Shown one piece after another: positions 27,695 to 34,973 of a DNA stretch of 64,000 nucleotides. The number at the start of each line of letters is the position of its first letter. Position 1 is the first letter of the stretch. The DNA is from Oscillospiraceae bacterium (lineage in GTDB: Bacteria; Bacillota; Clostridia; Oscillospirales; CAG-382), in NCBI GenBank assembly GCA_015064895.1, contig SVRI01000004.1:1-64000 (forward strand). The letters are read 5' to 3'. Both the position numbers and the translations under genes were made by a program. The notes beneath the pieces are model-generated. The model saw only the letters and a list, made by a program, of their open reading frames with translations, made no database searches and had not been told where the DNA came from.

Positions 27695-28140
27695 TTCTTA
27701 CCCTTCAGCATGCGTTTGATTTTGTTTATGACTCTTTTTACAAATTTTCTTGATTCAAGTTTTGCGACGGTTACCTTTGAGGTGAGCTTGTTGTAGTTAA
27801 TAACCGAACCGTCTTTTTTTCTGACTTCCGATACCTTTGCAATTACCTTGTCAATAGTCGTTTTTTCAGTCCAGTTCTGATTGTCACCCTTGATTATATA
27901 CTCTCCGTTTTTAATGTTGATTATTCGATGAAGAACATATTTTCCGTTGGGACGTGTAAATAAAATCAAATCATACTTTTTGATGTTTTTCGGCTCAACA
28001 AGAACAACGCAGTCCTCATTCGGAATAACGGTAGGAAGCATACTGATACCCGTCGGATAAAAGACGAACTGACCTCCGTCGCGTATTGACTCGCAGATAA
28101 GGGGGAGCAGTTCTGTCATGTTTTTCTCACTTAATTCCAT
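27691..28140 (-). CDS. S26/S24-type serine peptidase without membrane anchor
   Basis: A 149-residue protein with the signal-peptidase catalytic core. The nucleophile Ser is in PTGISMLPT (~residue 34), and the general-base Lys is expected in RPNGKYVLHRI (~residue 87). The box-D-like GEYIIKGDNQNW follows. Unlike signal peptidase I there is no N-terminal membrane helix; the C-terminus is strongly basic (KFVKRVINKIKRMLKGKK). This form is found beside HprK-like kinases in Firmicutes gene sets, some linked to peptide maturation. It lies 3 bases after the kinase gene and overlaps the M20 gene by 4 bases. The substrate is unknown. Confidence 0.75.
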   Translation of the reverse strand: MELSEKNMTELLPLICESIRDGGQFVFYPTGISMLPTVIPNEDCVVLVEPKNIKKYDLILFTRPNGKYVLHRIINIKNGEYIIKGDNQNWTEKTTIDKVIAKVSEVRKKDGSVINYNKLTSKVTVAKLESRKFVKRVINKIKRMLKGKK

Positions 28141-28143
28141 AAT

Positions 28144-28848
28144 TTATGCCTTCATCCCCTCATAGGCAACATGAGCCGCCTGTATATCCATGTTACAGCC
28201 GAGACTGTAGAATTTGACCCTGTCAAAAATTACATTCAGCATACTGAAGAATTTGTCTGTCTGCGCTTCGCTATCGGGCAAAAGAAGCTGGGTGAAAATT
28301 TTGGGAAGAGCCGTGTTCGGGTCAATTCTTTCAATGCTGTTTTCCTTTGCTCTTGAAATAAAGCAGATTGAATAAAGCTCAGCCTTGGTATTGGCATTGT
28401 AGCCTTCTTTGCCGCACCAGGGAGTGCCGTAGGCGTAAAGCCTGCCGTCAATAAGACGAAGCAGAGGCTTGTCGCCGTTGACTATTTTTACCTTATCGCC
28501 GAATGCCTCTTTCCAAAGACGAATGTGGGTTGATTTTCCCGTGCCGCTGGGTGCGGAGAAGGCATAAGCCTTGCCGTCAACCGAAATTACTGCCGCATGA
28601 AGAATGATTCCGTCGTACTCGAGAAGCTTTTTCGCTATCTGCCTGTAAACCGAAATTGATTCAAGATACCCGTCGGAATAGCCTTCGAGACATTCCTTGT
28701 CCTTGTCGTAGTCGTCGGGGCTGGCGGATACTTCAAAATCTATTTCTGCGTTCTGATTCTCGTGGAGATAGTTTCTGCACAGCTTTGTAAGATAGTCATG
28801 CTTATGATTGATTTTTATGTTAAGGTCAGCAATTCTGTAAAGAGCCAT
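28144..28848 (-). CDS. HprK-like (HPr serine kinase C-domain-like) P-loop kinase
   Basis: A 234-residue protein with a Walker A motif FSAPSGTGKSTHIRLW near residue 110 and the downstream VNGDKPLLR segment. These match the HPr kinase/phosphorylase C-terminal fold used by PEP carboxykinase-like and RiPP-associated kinases. It lacks the HprK N-terminal domain and the HPr-recognition signature, so it is not the catabolite-repression HprK. The first ~100 residues (LYRIADLNIKINHKHDYLTKLCRNYL) are typical of the SynChlorMet/lasso-type HprK-like group. The gene begins a four-gene operon with an S26-type peptidase, M20 amidohydrolase and deaminase, behind a consensus promoter. No PqqD/RRE, cyclase or precursor gene is seen beside it. 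Confidence 0.75.
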   Translation of the reverse strand: MALYRIADLNIKINHKHDYLTKLCRNYLHENQNAEIDFEVSASPDDYDKDKECLEGYSDGYLESISVYRQIAKKLLEYDGIILHAAVISVDGKAYAFSAPSGTGKSTHIRLWKEAFGDKVKIVNGDKPLLRLIDGRLYAYGTPWCGKEGYNANTKAELYSICFISRAKENSIERIDPNTALPKIFTQLLLPDSEAQTDKFFSMLNVIFDRVKFYSLGCNMDIQAAHVAYEGMKA

Positions 28849-28877
28849 AATGTACCTCGTACTTTCTTTATGGTGCT

Positions 28878-28906
28878 ATTATATATCAAAAATGTTTTTG
28901 TGTCAA
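28878..28906 (-). promoter_or_regulatory. Consensus promoter of the kinase-peptidase operon
   Basis: On the minus strand: TTGACA (28906-28901), 17 bases, TATAAT (28883-28878). Both boxes match the sigma-A consensus perfectly, predicting strong, constitutive expression. Confidence 0.88.
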
Positions 28907-28954
28907 TGATTTGAAGTTCTATATGTGATTTTGGTTAAATATTGCTTTTTTGTA

Positions 28955-28983
28955 TTGCAAAAAAAACACTCGTATGTTAAAAT
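28955..28983 (+). promoter_or_regulatory. Promoter of the first DUF4091 gene
   Basis: TTGCAA (28955-28960), 17 bases, TAAAAT (28978-28983). It diverges from the kinase promoter, with about 48 bases between the two -35 boxes. Confidence 0.55.
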
Positions 28984-29020
28984 AACGTATACTATTTTTA
29001 ATTTGTCGGAGGAAAGAAAT

Positions 29021-30697
29021 ATGGATATTCTTCTTAAAAATATTTCAAGCCTTGAAAAGGTCAGAAGTGTGCCCGAACTTGAGGCACTTAATGAAGTAAA
29101 CTCTGCAAAGGTGCTTGCAGGCGAAAACTATTCGTATCAGGTGTGCGGTATCTTTACACAAAAGCCCGACCCCAATAACCCTTATACTCCTTATAAGGCT
29201 GATACATATGTGTTTGTTGATTCACCCTTGAAGGATTATATCAACGCATACTGCATTAAGGACGCTGTTGCCGACTGTGTTGTTCCTCACGATGACGACG
29301 TTATTATGACAGAGCCGGGCATTGTTCCCGATATTCTTGTACCCCTTGAAATGCAGAACGGCAGAATGGCAATTTCAAATACTGTAACTTCTCTCTGGAT
29401 TGAAGTAAAAGTGCCCTCATATATGAAAGCAGGCACATATCCCATCACCATCAGAATGGAAAGTAATCTTGACAGAAGCGACTGCTTAGAAAAGAGCTTT
29501 GAAATTGAGGTTCTTCCTGCTACACTTCCTTCACAGTCTACAATCTTTACCCAGTGGCTGTATGCCGACTGTATTGCAACGGCACACAATGTTGAAGTTT
29601 ATTCCGAAGAGCATTGGGAACTCATTGAAAAGTATGTAAAGCTTGCAAGAGAAGTGGGCATTAACATGATTCTTACTCCCATTATCACACCTCCTCTTGA
29701 TACCGAAACAGGACTCAAGAGAGTATGCGTTCAGCTTCTTAAAATAGAAAAGTGCGGCGACAAGTATTACTTTGACTTCTCTCTTCTTGATAGATGGATT
29801 GACATGTGCAAGCGTTGCGGCATTGAATACTTTGAAATGGCACATCTCTTCTCCCAGTGGGGACTTCAGTACACAGCCAACATCAAGGTAAAGGAAAACG
29901 GTGTTGAGGACTATATTTTCGACACCCGAGTAAAGTCAACCGATCCCGAATACGGCAATTTCCTCCGTCAGATGCTTCCTGCACTCGTTAAGTTCTTAAA
30001 GTCTAAGGAAGTGTTCGATAGCTGCTTCTTCCACATCTCCGACGAGCCTTACGACGGCCACCTTGAGGCTTATCAGTTCGGAAGAGACGTTCTTGCACCC
30101 ATTGTAGGCGAAGAAAGAATGATGGATGCCATGAGCAGGGTTGAGTATTATGACAGAGGTCTTACAAAGCTTCCCGTCGTTTCCATCAATCACATGCCCG
30201 ATTTTCTCAGCCGTGACATTGAAAACAGATGGGGCTACTACTGCTGCAGTCAGTGGGATAAGGTAAGTAACAACTTCCTTGCTATGCCCGGATACAGAAA
30301 CAGAATTATCGGTCTTCAGATTTATAAGTTCAATCTTGTAGGCTTCCTCAATTGGGGCTTTAACTACTATAACAGCCAGGTGTCCCGTTATCTTATCAAT
30401 CCTTACATGACATCCTCTGCCGATAAGGCTTTCCCCTCGGGTGACGCTTTCAGAGTATATCCCATGGAAAAGGGTCCTGTTCCTTCCATGAGAGCTATTA
30501 TTTTCAAAGAGGCACTTCAGGATGTTGACGTATGTAAGAGACTTGAAAAGTATATCGGCAAAGAAGCTGTTATCAAGATGATAGATGAAGAAGCAGGAAT
30601 GAATGTTACCTTCTTTGACTATCCCAGAAACAGCGACTATATCCCGACTCTTATGAACAAAATGAAGGAAATGATTGCAGAGCACCAGGCAAAATAA
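29021..30697 (+). CDS. DUF4091 family protein (putative glycoside-hydrolase-like), copy 1
   Basis: A 558-residue protein. An N-terminal beta domain (~1-170, ending in a THDPSYMKAGTYPITI-like sandwich strand) is followed by a TIM-barrel-like region with FTQWLYADCIA, REVGINMILTP and FFHISDEP (the DEP is a candidate catalytic acid). The C-terminal DUF4091 domain contains WGYYCCSQWDKVSNN and YRNRIIGLQIYKF. DUF4091 proteins often sit in sugar-degradation loci and are treated as likely glycosidases, but no reaction is established. No signal peptide is seen. GGAGG lies 8-9 bases before ATG 29021. A homologue follows after a small hairpin. Confidence 0.8.
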   Translation: MDILLKNISSLEKVRSVPELEALNEVNSAKVLAGENYSYQVCGIFTQKPDPNNPYTPYKADTYVFVDSPLKDYINAYCIKDAVADCVVPHDDDVIMTEPGIVPDILVPLEMQNGRMAISNTVTSLWIEVKVPSYMKAGTYPITIRMESNLDRSDCLEKSFEIEVLPATLPSQSTIFTQWLYADCIATAHNVEVYSEEHWELIEKYVKLAREVGINMILTPIITPPLDTETGLKRVCVQLLKIEKCGDKYYFDFSLLDRWIDMCKRCGIEYFEMAHLFSQWGLQYTANIKVKENGVEDYIFDTRVKSTDPEYGNFLRQMLPALVKFLKSKEVFDSCFFHISDEPYDGHLEAYQFGRDVLAPIVGEERMMDAMSRVEYYDRGLTKLPVVSINHMPDFLSRDIENRWGYYCCSQWDKVSNNFLAMPGYRNRIIGLQIYKFNLVGFLNWGFNYYNSQVSRYLINPYMTSSADKAFPSGDAFRVYPMEKGPVPSMRAIIFKEALQDVDVCKRLEKYIGKEAVIKMIDEEAGMNVTFFDYPRNSDYIPTLMNKMKEMIAEHQAK

Positions 30698-30703
30698 AGA
30701 TGC

Positions 30704-30726
30704 AGGCGGTATTTTTACCGCCTTGA
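30704..30726 (+). other. Hairpin between the two DUF4091 genes
   Basis: AGGCGGTA-TTTT-TACCGCCT, an 8-bp stem at 30704-30723, is followed by TTG rather than a T-run. It is a poor terminator; it may trim or partly terminate the message between the two paralogues. Confidence 0.6.
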
Positions 30727-30745
30727 TTGATACGGAGGTATAAAA

Positions 30746-32374
30746 ATGGGTATATATGCCGATATGAAAATAGTATCGTCTCTTGAGAAGATGCGTCCTA
30801 TGGACGAGCTTCCAGGTACGGATATCAAGAAAATTACTGCCCTTAAAGGCGAAAACGTTAACTTTCAGGTTTATGTGAAAATAGCTGAAAGACTGACTCT
30901 GCCCGTAACCGTTGAGAGCGAGCTTTCAAAATATGCAACACTCTATCAGGTAAGGGATACAATTGTTGACTTTATCTGGTTCTGCGATGAAGATGTAATA
31001 ACCGACAAGCCCGGCATTATGCCCGATATTCTCATTCCGCTTTCAGACCAGAACGGTTATTATTCGGCATCAAGATACGGCTCATGTATGTGGGTGAATA
31101 TAAAGCTGCCGGAAGATATAGGTGCAGGGGAATATGACTTTATGGTACACTTCGGAGAAGATTGTGCAAGTGTCAGCATTGAAGTTGTTGACGCGGTTCT
31201 TGAAGAAAACACGCTTAAGTATACCCAGTGGTTCCATCCCGACTGTATTGCGAGTACTCATAATGTAGCAATGTACTCCGATGAGCATTGGAAGCTTATT
31301 GAAAATTATATGCTTCTTGCAAAGGAAACGGGTATCAATATGGTGCTTACACCTGTACTGCCTCTTAATCTTGATACTGACCGCGGCTTTAATGTAAAAC
31401 GCCCCGACTGTTCGCTTACGGATATTACCGTGATAAACGGCACTTATTCTTTCGGATTTGACAGACTCGGCAGGTATATTGACCTTGCTCTCAAATGCGG
31501 TATGCAGTATTTTGAAATATCCCACCTTTATCATGCAGGCGGTGCAGAGTGGTGTATAAATATAGAGGCTGATGTTGACGGCGAAAGAAAATATATATTC
31601 GATTCGTCAATGCGTGCGGATACCGAGGAATATGTAGGTTTTCTCAAAGCCTTTGTTCCTGCACTTACATCTTTCCTTAAAGATAAAGGTGTATTTGATA
31701 AGTGCTACTTTCATATTTCCGATGAGCCCAATAAGAATAATATTGACATCTATGAATACGCAAACAAGCAGATAAAACCGCTTTTTGAGGGAAGACCACT
31801 AATGGATGCACTTTCCGAGGTTGATTTTGTAGAACGCGGTCTTATGGATGTTGCCGTTGCGGAAATTGCACACATTGAAGACTTTATTAATAAGGATTTC
31901 GAAGAGAAGTGGTGCTACTACTGCTGCGGTGACTGGGATAAGGTCAGCAACAGACTTCTTTTCATGCCCTCGTACCGTAACAGGATTATAGGACTTCAGA
32001 TATATAAATACGGCTTTGACGGCTTTTTGCATTGGGGATATAATTTCACCTACGTTTCGGGCTCGATGTTTGATATAAACCCTTATGTGTCTCAGTCATC
32101 CAGCAACATGTTCCCGTCGGGTGATGCGGCGAGTGTTTATCCGTCAAAGAACGGCGCATATCCTTCAATAAGGGCACTTGTTTTCAAGGAAGCAATCGAG
32201 GACATTCAGCTTTGCCGTACACTTGAAAAGTATATCGGTAAAGAGAGGGTAGTAGAGCTTATAGATAAAGAAGCAGGCATGAACCTTACATTTAAGGATT
32301 ATCCGAGAAATGCAGAATTTCTGCCCCGCCTTGCCGACAAAATGAGACAAATGATTAAGGAGCTTTCAAAATGA
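30746..32374 (+). CDS. DUF4091 family protein (putative glycoside-hydrolase-like), copy 2
   Basis: A 542-residue paralogue of the upstream gene with the same domain order. Matching segments include YTQWFHPDCIASTHNV, KETGINMVLTPV, YFHISDEP, WCYYCCGDWDKVSNR and YRNRIIGLQIYKYGF, so the likely active site is kept. The N-terminal domain is shorter and more diverged, which suggests an old duplication with changed specificity. GGAGG precedes ATG 30746. The stop overlaps the start of the esterase gene by 4 bases, so the two are co-translated. It is predicted to be cytoplasmic. Confidence 0.8.
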   Translation: MGIYADMKIVSSLEKMRPMDELPGTDIKKITALKGENVNFQVYVKIAERLTLPVTVESELSKYATLYQVRDTIVDFIWFCDEDVITDKPGIMPDILIPLSDQNGYYSASRYGSCMWVNIKLPEDIGAGEYDFMVHFGEDCASVSIEVVDAVLEENTLKYTQWFHPDCIASTHNVAMYSDEHWKLIENYMLLAKETGINMVLTPVLPLNLDTDRGFNVKRPDCSLTDITVINGTYSFGFDRLGRYIDLALKCGMQYFEISHLYHAGGAEWCINIEADVDGERKYIFDSSMRADTEEYVGFLKAFVPALTSFLKDKGVFDKCYFHISDEPNKNNIDIYEYANKQIKPLFEGRPLMDALSEVDFVERGLMDVAVAEIAHIEDFINKDFEEKWCYYCCGDWDKVSNRLLFMPSYRNRIIGLQIYKYGFDGFLHWGYNFTYVSGSMFDINPYVSQSSSNMFPSGDAASVYPSKNGAYPSIRALVFKEAIEDIQLCRTLEKYIGKERVVELIDKEAGMNLTFKDYPRNAEFLPRLADKMRQMIKELSK

Positions 32375-33000
32375 TAAATAAAGTATATAACCATCCCTAT
32401 TTCGGCGAGTTTTATTACAGCATAGATATTCCCGAACAGTTCAATGGTAAAGAAAACGTTCCCATGCTTCTGTTTTTAAACGGTGCCGGAGAGAGGGGAC
32501 ACGACTATGAGGTGCTTCGCAGAATTGCCGTACCGAGACTTCTTCACGAAGGAAAAATCAAAGTTAATGCAATTACCGTTTGCCCCCAGTGTCCGGAAGG
32601 TGTGACATGGGTAAACCTTACATATATGCTTGTTGATTTCCTTGAATATGTGATTAAGGAATATAAAATCGACAGAAACAGAATATCTATGACCGGCGTC
32701 AGCATGGGCGGCTACGGCACATGGGAAATGGCAATGTTTGCTCCCAAATATTTCAAGAAAATCGCACCCGTCTGCGGCGGCGGTACACCCTGGAGAGTAA
32801 ATCTCATTGAGGCAGACATCTGGGCGTTCCACGGAGACTGCGACACAACCGTTCCCACAAGCTGTTCTTTGGAAATGGTAGATGCTGCTCTTAGCTGCGG
32901 CAAAAACGCAAGACTTACGCTTTTCCATAACGTGTATCACAATTCATGGGATGAAGCTTATCTTGACAGCCGTGTTCTTGAATGGTTGACAGAGTTTTAA
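32371..33000 (+). CDS. Alpha/beta-hydrolase esterase (CE1 / prolyl-oligopeptidase-like)
   Basis: A 209-residue serine hydrolase. The oxyanion region is LLFLNGAGERGHDYE, the nucleophile elbow is GVSMGGYGTW (Ser ~111), the Asp is in FHGDCDTTVP, and the His is probably in FHNVYHNSWDEAY. This resembles small carbohydrate or feruloyl-type esterases and the PHB-depolymerase-like group. Its ATG overlaps the DUF4091 stop (ATGA), so it most likely removes acyl groups from the same glycan that the DUF4091 proteins act on. This link is inferred from context. No signal peptide is present. Confidence 0.83.
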   Translation: MINKVYNHPYFGEFYYSIDIPEQFNGKENVPMLLFLNGAGERGHDYEVLRRIAVPRLLHEGKIKVNAITVCPQCPEGVTWVNLTYMLVDFLEYVIKEYKIDRNRISMTGVSMGGYGTWEMAMFAPKYFKKIAPVCGGGTPWRVNLIEADIWAFHGDCDTTVPTSCSLEMVDAALSCGKNARLTLFHNVYHNSWDEAYLDSRVLEWLTEF

Positions 33001-33034
33001 CTTACTTCTTCTTTTCCGAAAAAGAAGAAGTAAG
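33001..33034. repeat. 15-bp perfect inverted repeat at the esterase stop codon
   Basis: CTTACTTCTTCTTTT (33001-33015) and AAAAGAAGAAGTAAG (33020-33034) are exact complements with a CCGA loop, beginning at the base after the TAA. One arm is all-purine except for T, the other nearly all-pyrimidine. No T-run follows on either strand, so it is not a standard terminator. Confidence 0.8.
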
Positions 33035-33080
33035 CAAGAAGAAAAGAACTTAGCACCAAATTTTTTTTGTAACAGTCCAA

Positions 33081-33135
33081 TTCAATCACACGATTGAACG
33101 ACCCGTGTACAAAACAACGGCACACGGGTCTGTTT
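33081..33135 (+). terminator. Hairpin plus terminator after the esterase gene
   Basis: A short hairpin TTCAATC-ACAC-GATTGAA (33081-33098) is followed by ACCCGTGT (33101-33108) pairing with ACACGGGT (33122-33129), then CTGTTTATTTATT. It probably ends the DUF4091-esterase transcript and could also stop the convergent serpin message. Confidence 0.65.
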
Positions 33136-33137
33136 AT

Positions 33138-34922
33138 TTATTCGGCATATGCGTATCTACCAACAAAGAGAATTTCACCGTTTGTATCATCTCGGATTAC
33201 GAAATAGAAAGGCTTGTCAAACTTTACTATGATTGGTTCTTCTGGCTTTGCACTTGTGGCACCATCCATCGCAACAGCCGTAACAGCCGCCGCTTCCGTG
33301 CCTTCTTCGTCAATGGAAATGTATGTCTTGTGAATAACCGTATCTATCCATAAACGCTCCTCGGGTGAAAGGGTTATCATGTCTGAAAAATCAGCCGATA
33401 TTTTGCTGAAGGGTTTGTGCATGCCGATACGCATCAACATATCGTTAAGCTCGGTGTCATATTCAATCTTGAATTTTGGAACAAACAAACTCAATCTTTC
33501 GTATGTCATTTTAGCTTTATCAAGGACACTTTCGACATCTGTGCTTTCTGTCATAATGAGATACATGGAAATGTTCAGCTTTTCAACTATATCTACTTCA
33601 ACATTGCCATTTTCATCTTCTATGTAGAAGCTTGTCTTATATGGCATTTTTACCATTTCAGCATTATTTGATTTAAAGTATGAAAAATAATCTGTCTGAT
33701 GCATGAAATCTATCTGAGTTTCTTTTCCGTCAGCCGAAGTAAAAGTGTTTGGCTTTGTTAGGTTTTCGTTAAAATCATTTTCCCATGCACCTTTGAAATA
33801 TATTGCGTTTACCAGAGCTGTCCAAAAATCGGGTTCATCAATAACGGTAGGAATCCTTCCAACTGTTTTATCATTTACCCAGCCGTTGATTCGTTTTACG
33901 GCATTATTGTTGTTTACAGTTTCGGCTTCTGCGTTATAATACTCTGAAATTGTTTTCTTATATTCATCCTTGAAATCATGCGGACAGTTGTCGGTGTTTA
34001 CCCAGACAGAATTTGCAACATTCAGCATAAGTTTTTCAGACTGAAAGTACTTTTCCATAAGCTCTTTTGAAAATGTATTGAATTTGTCGAGATCTTCTAT
34101 TTGTAAAGCATCGATAATTTGTTCTTTTGTTTCACCGACTGCACCATTCGCTGCAAGAGCAAGTGCCATTTTTATTGAAATAGGGGAAAACATATAGTTT
34201 TCATCTTTTGGCATCTGCATATTCAGTTTATCTGCAAAACTTGCATTTTCCGGAATTGGCTTTGTCTTTTCAATAATGTCGTATGTTCTCATGGCAATTA
34301 CAACTGCCTCCTCTGTCGAAAGATTGGATTTAGGGTAGAACACATTTCCGCTGTATCCGTTCATTAGACCTATATGAGATACAAGCTGGATGCCGTTCCA
34401 TGCCCAATCTGAGATACTTTCATCGTCGTCGTATTCGATTATGTCATCGGTATATACAAGGTCACAGCCCATTAGATTTATAAGTCTGTCAAAGATAACT
34501 GCCGCTTCTTCACGGGTTAATAAATCATTTGGAGCAAAGAAGCCATTTCCTTTGCCGTTGATTATACCGTTAATGTACAAATTCAGAATAGCCGGGTTGT
34601 TTGTATCTTCAAAAGGATTTTCAATATTAATTGAAGTCGTTTCAGGTTGCTTTGATTCAATGCCGCAAAGTCGGTAGATAAGTTCGCAAAACTCTTCTCT
34701 CGTAATATAGCTTCCATAGTAATACGTCTTATCAGAATCCAGTATTCCAAGCCCAAGTGCCTTTTCTACATCTTCCTTTGCCCAGTCGGCGGGGGTGGTG
34801 CTTGCAGAGGCATTGGAAGCATCGCTTACTTTCTTCGGACCGTCAATGCCGTCGGCAGAAACACTAAGCATGCATGATACTGCAAAGATAAGAGACAAAA
34901 TTGTACATAACAGTTTTTTCAT
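33138..34922 (-). CDS. Surface (SLH-domain) serpin protease inhibitor
   Basis: A 594-residue exported protein: signal peptide (~1-23), three SLH repeats (~45-90, 97-142, 155-205; for example YITREEFCELIYRL, LLTREEAAVIFDRLI), then a full serpin domain (~218-594). SLH repeats anchor proteins to cell-wall polymers, so the inhibitor would face the outside. Serpin marks include FSPISIKMALALAANGA, LVNAIYFKGAWENDF and FDKPFYFVIRD. The hinge GTEAAAVTAV (from residue 541) has the small residues needed for loop insertion, so it should be inhibitory. Counting from the hinge puts P1-P1' near A555-T556, suggesting an elastase-like target. The loop is about five residues longer than in human alpha-1-antitrypsin, so P1 is uncertain. 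It has its own consensus promoter. Confidence 0.9.
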   Translation of the reverse strand: MKKLLCTILSLIFAVSCMLSVSADGIDGPKKVSDASNASASTTPADWAKEDVEKALGLGILDSDKTYYYGSYITREEFCELIYRLCGIESKQPETTSINIENPFEDTNNPAILNLYINGIINGKGNGFFAPNDLLTREEAAVIFDRLINLMGCDLVYTDDIIEYDDDESISDWAWNGIQLVSHIGLMNGYSGNVFYPKSNLSTEEAVVIAMRTYDIIEKTKPIPENASFADKLNMQMPKDENYMFSPISIKMALALAANGAVGETKEQIIDALQIEDLDKFNTFSKELMEKYFQSEKLMLNVANSVWVNTDNCPHDFKDEYKKTISEYYNAEAETVNNNNAVKRINGWVNDKTVGRIPTVIDEPDFWTALVNAIYFKGAWENDFNENLTKPNTFTSADGKETQIDFMHQTDYFSYFKSNNAEMVKMPYKTSFYIEDENGNVEVDIVEKLNISMYLIMTESTDVESVLDKAKMTYERLSLFVPKFKIEYDTELNDMLMRIGMHKPFSKISADFSDMITLSPEERLWIDTVIHKTYISIDEEGTEAAAVTAVAMDGATSAKPEEPIIVKFDKPFYFVIRDDTNGEILFVGRYAYAE

Positions 34923-34944
34923 AACTATCTACCTCCGTAGTTTT

Positions 34945-34973
34945 ATTATATAATACTCTGTTTTTGCTGTCAA
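34945..34973 (-). promoter_or_regulatory. Promoter of the serpin gene
   Basis: On the minus strand: TTGACA (34973-34968), 17 bases, TATAAT (34950-34945). It begins at the base after the stop codon of the upstream lipoprotein gene, so the serpin is transcribed independently. Confidence 0.85.

Noticed and set aside
27691-28848. Complete lasso-peptide or other RiPP cluster
   Set aside because: Only the kinase-like and peptidase-like genes are present; no precursor peptide, PqqD/RRE, cyclase or exporter was found on either side.
28144-28848. Canonical HPr kinase/phosphorylase (catabolite repression)
   Set aside because: The N-terminal HprK domain and HPr-recognition signature are missing, and the length (234 residues) is too short.
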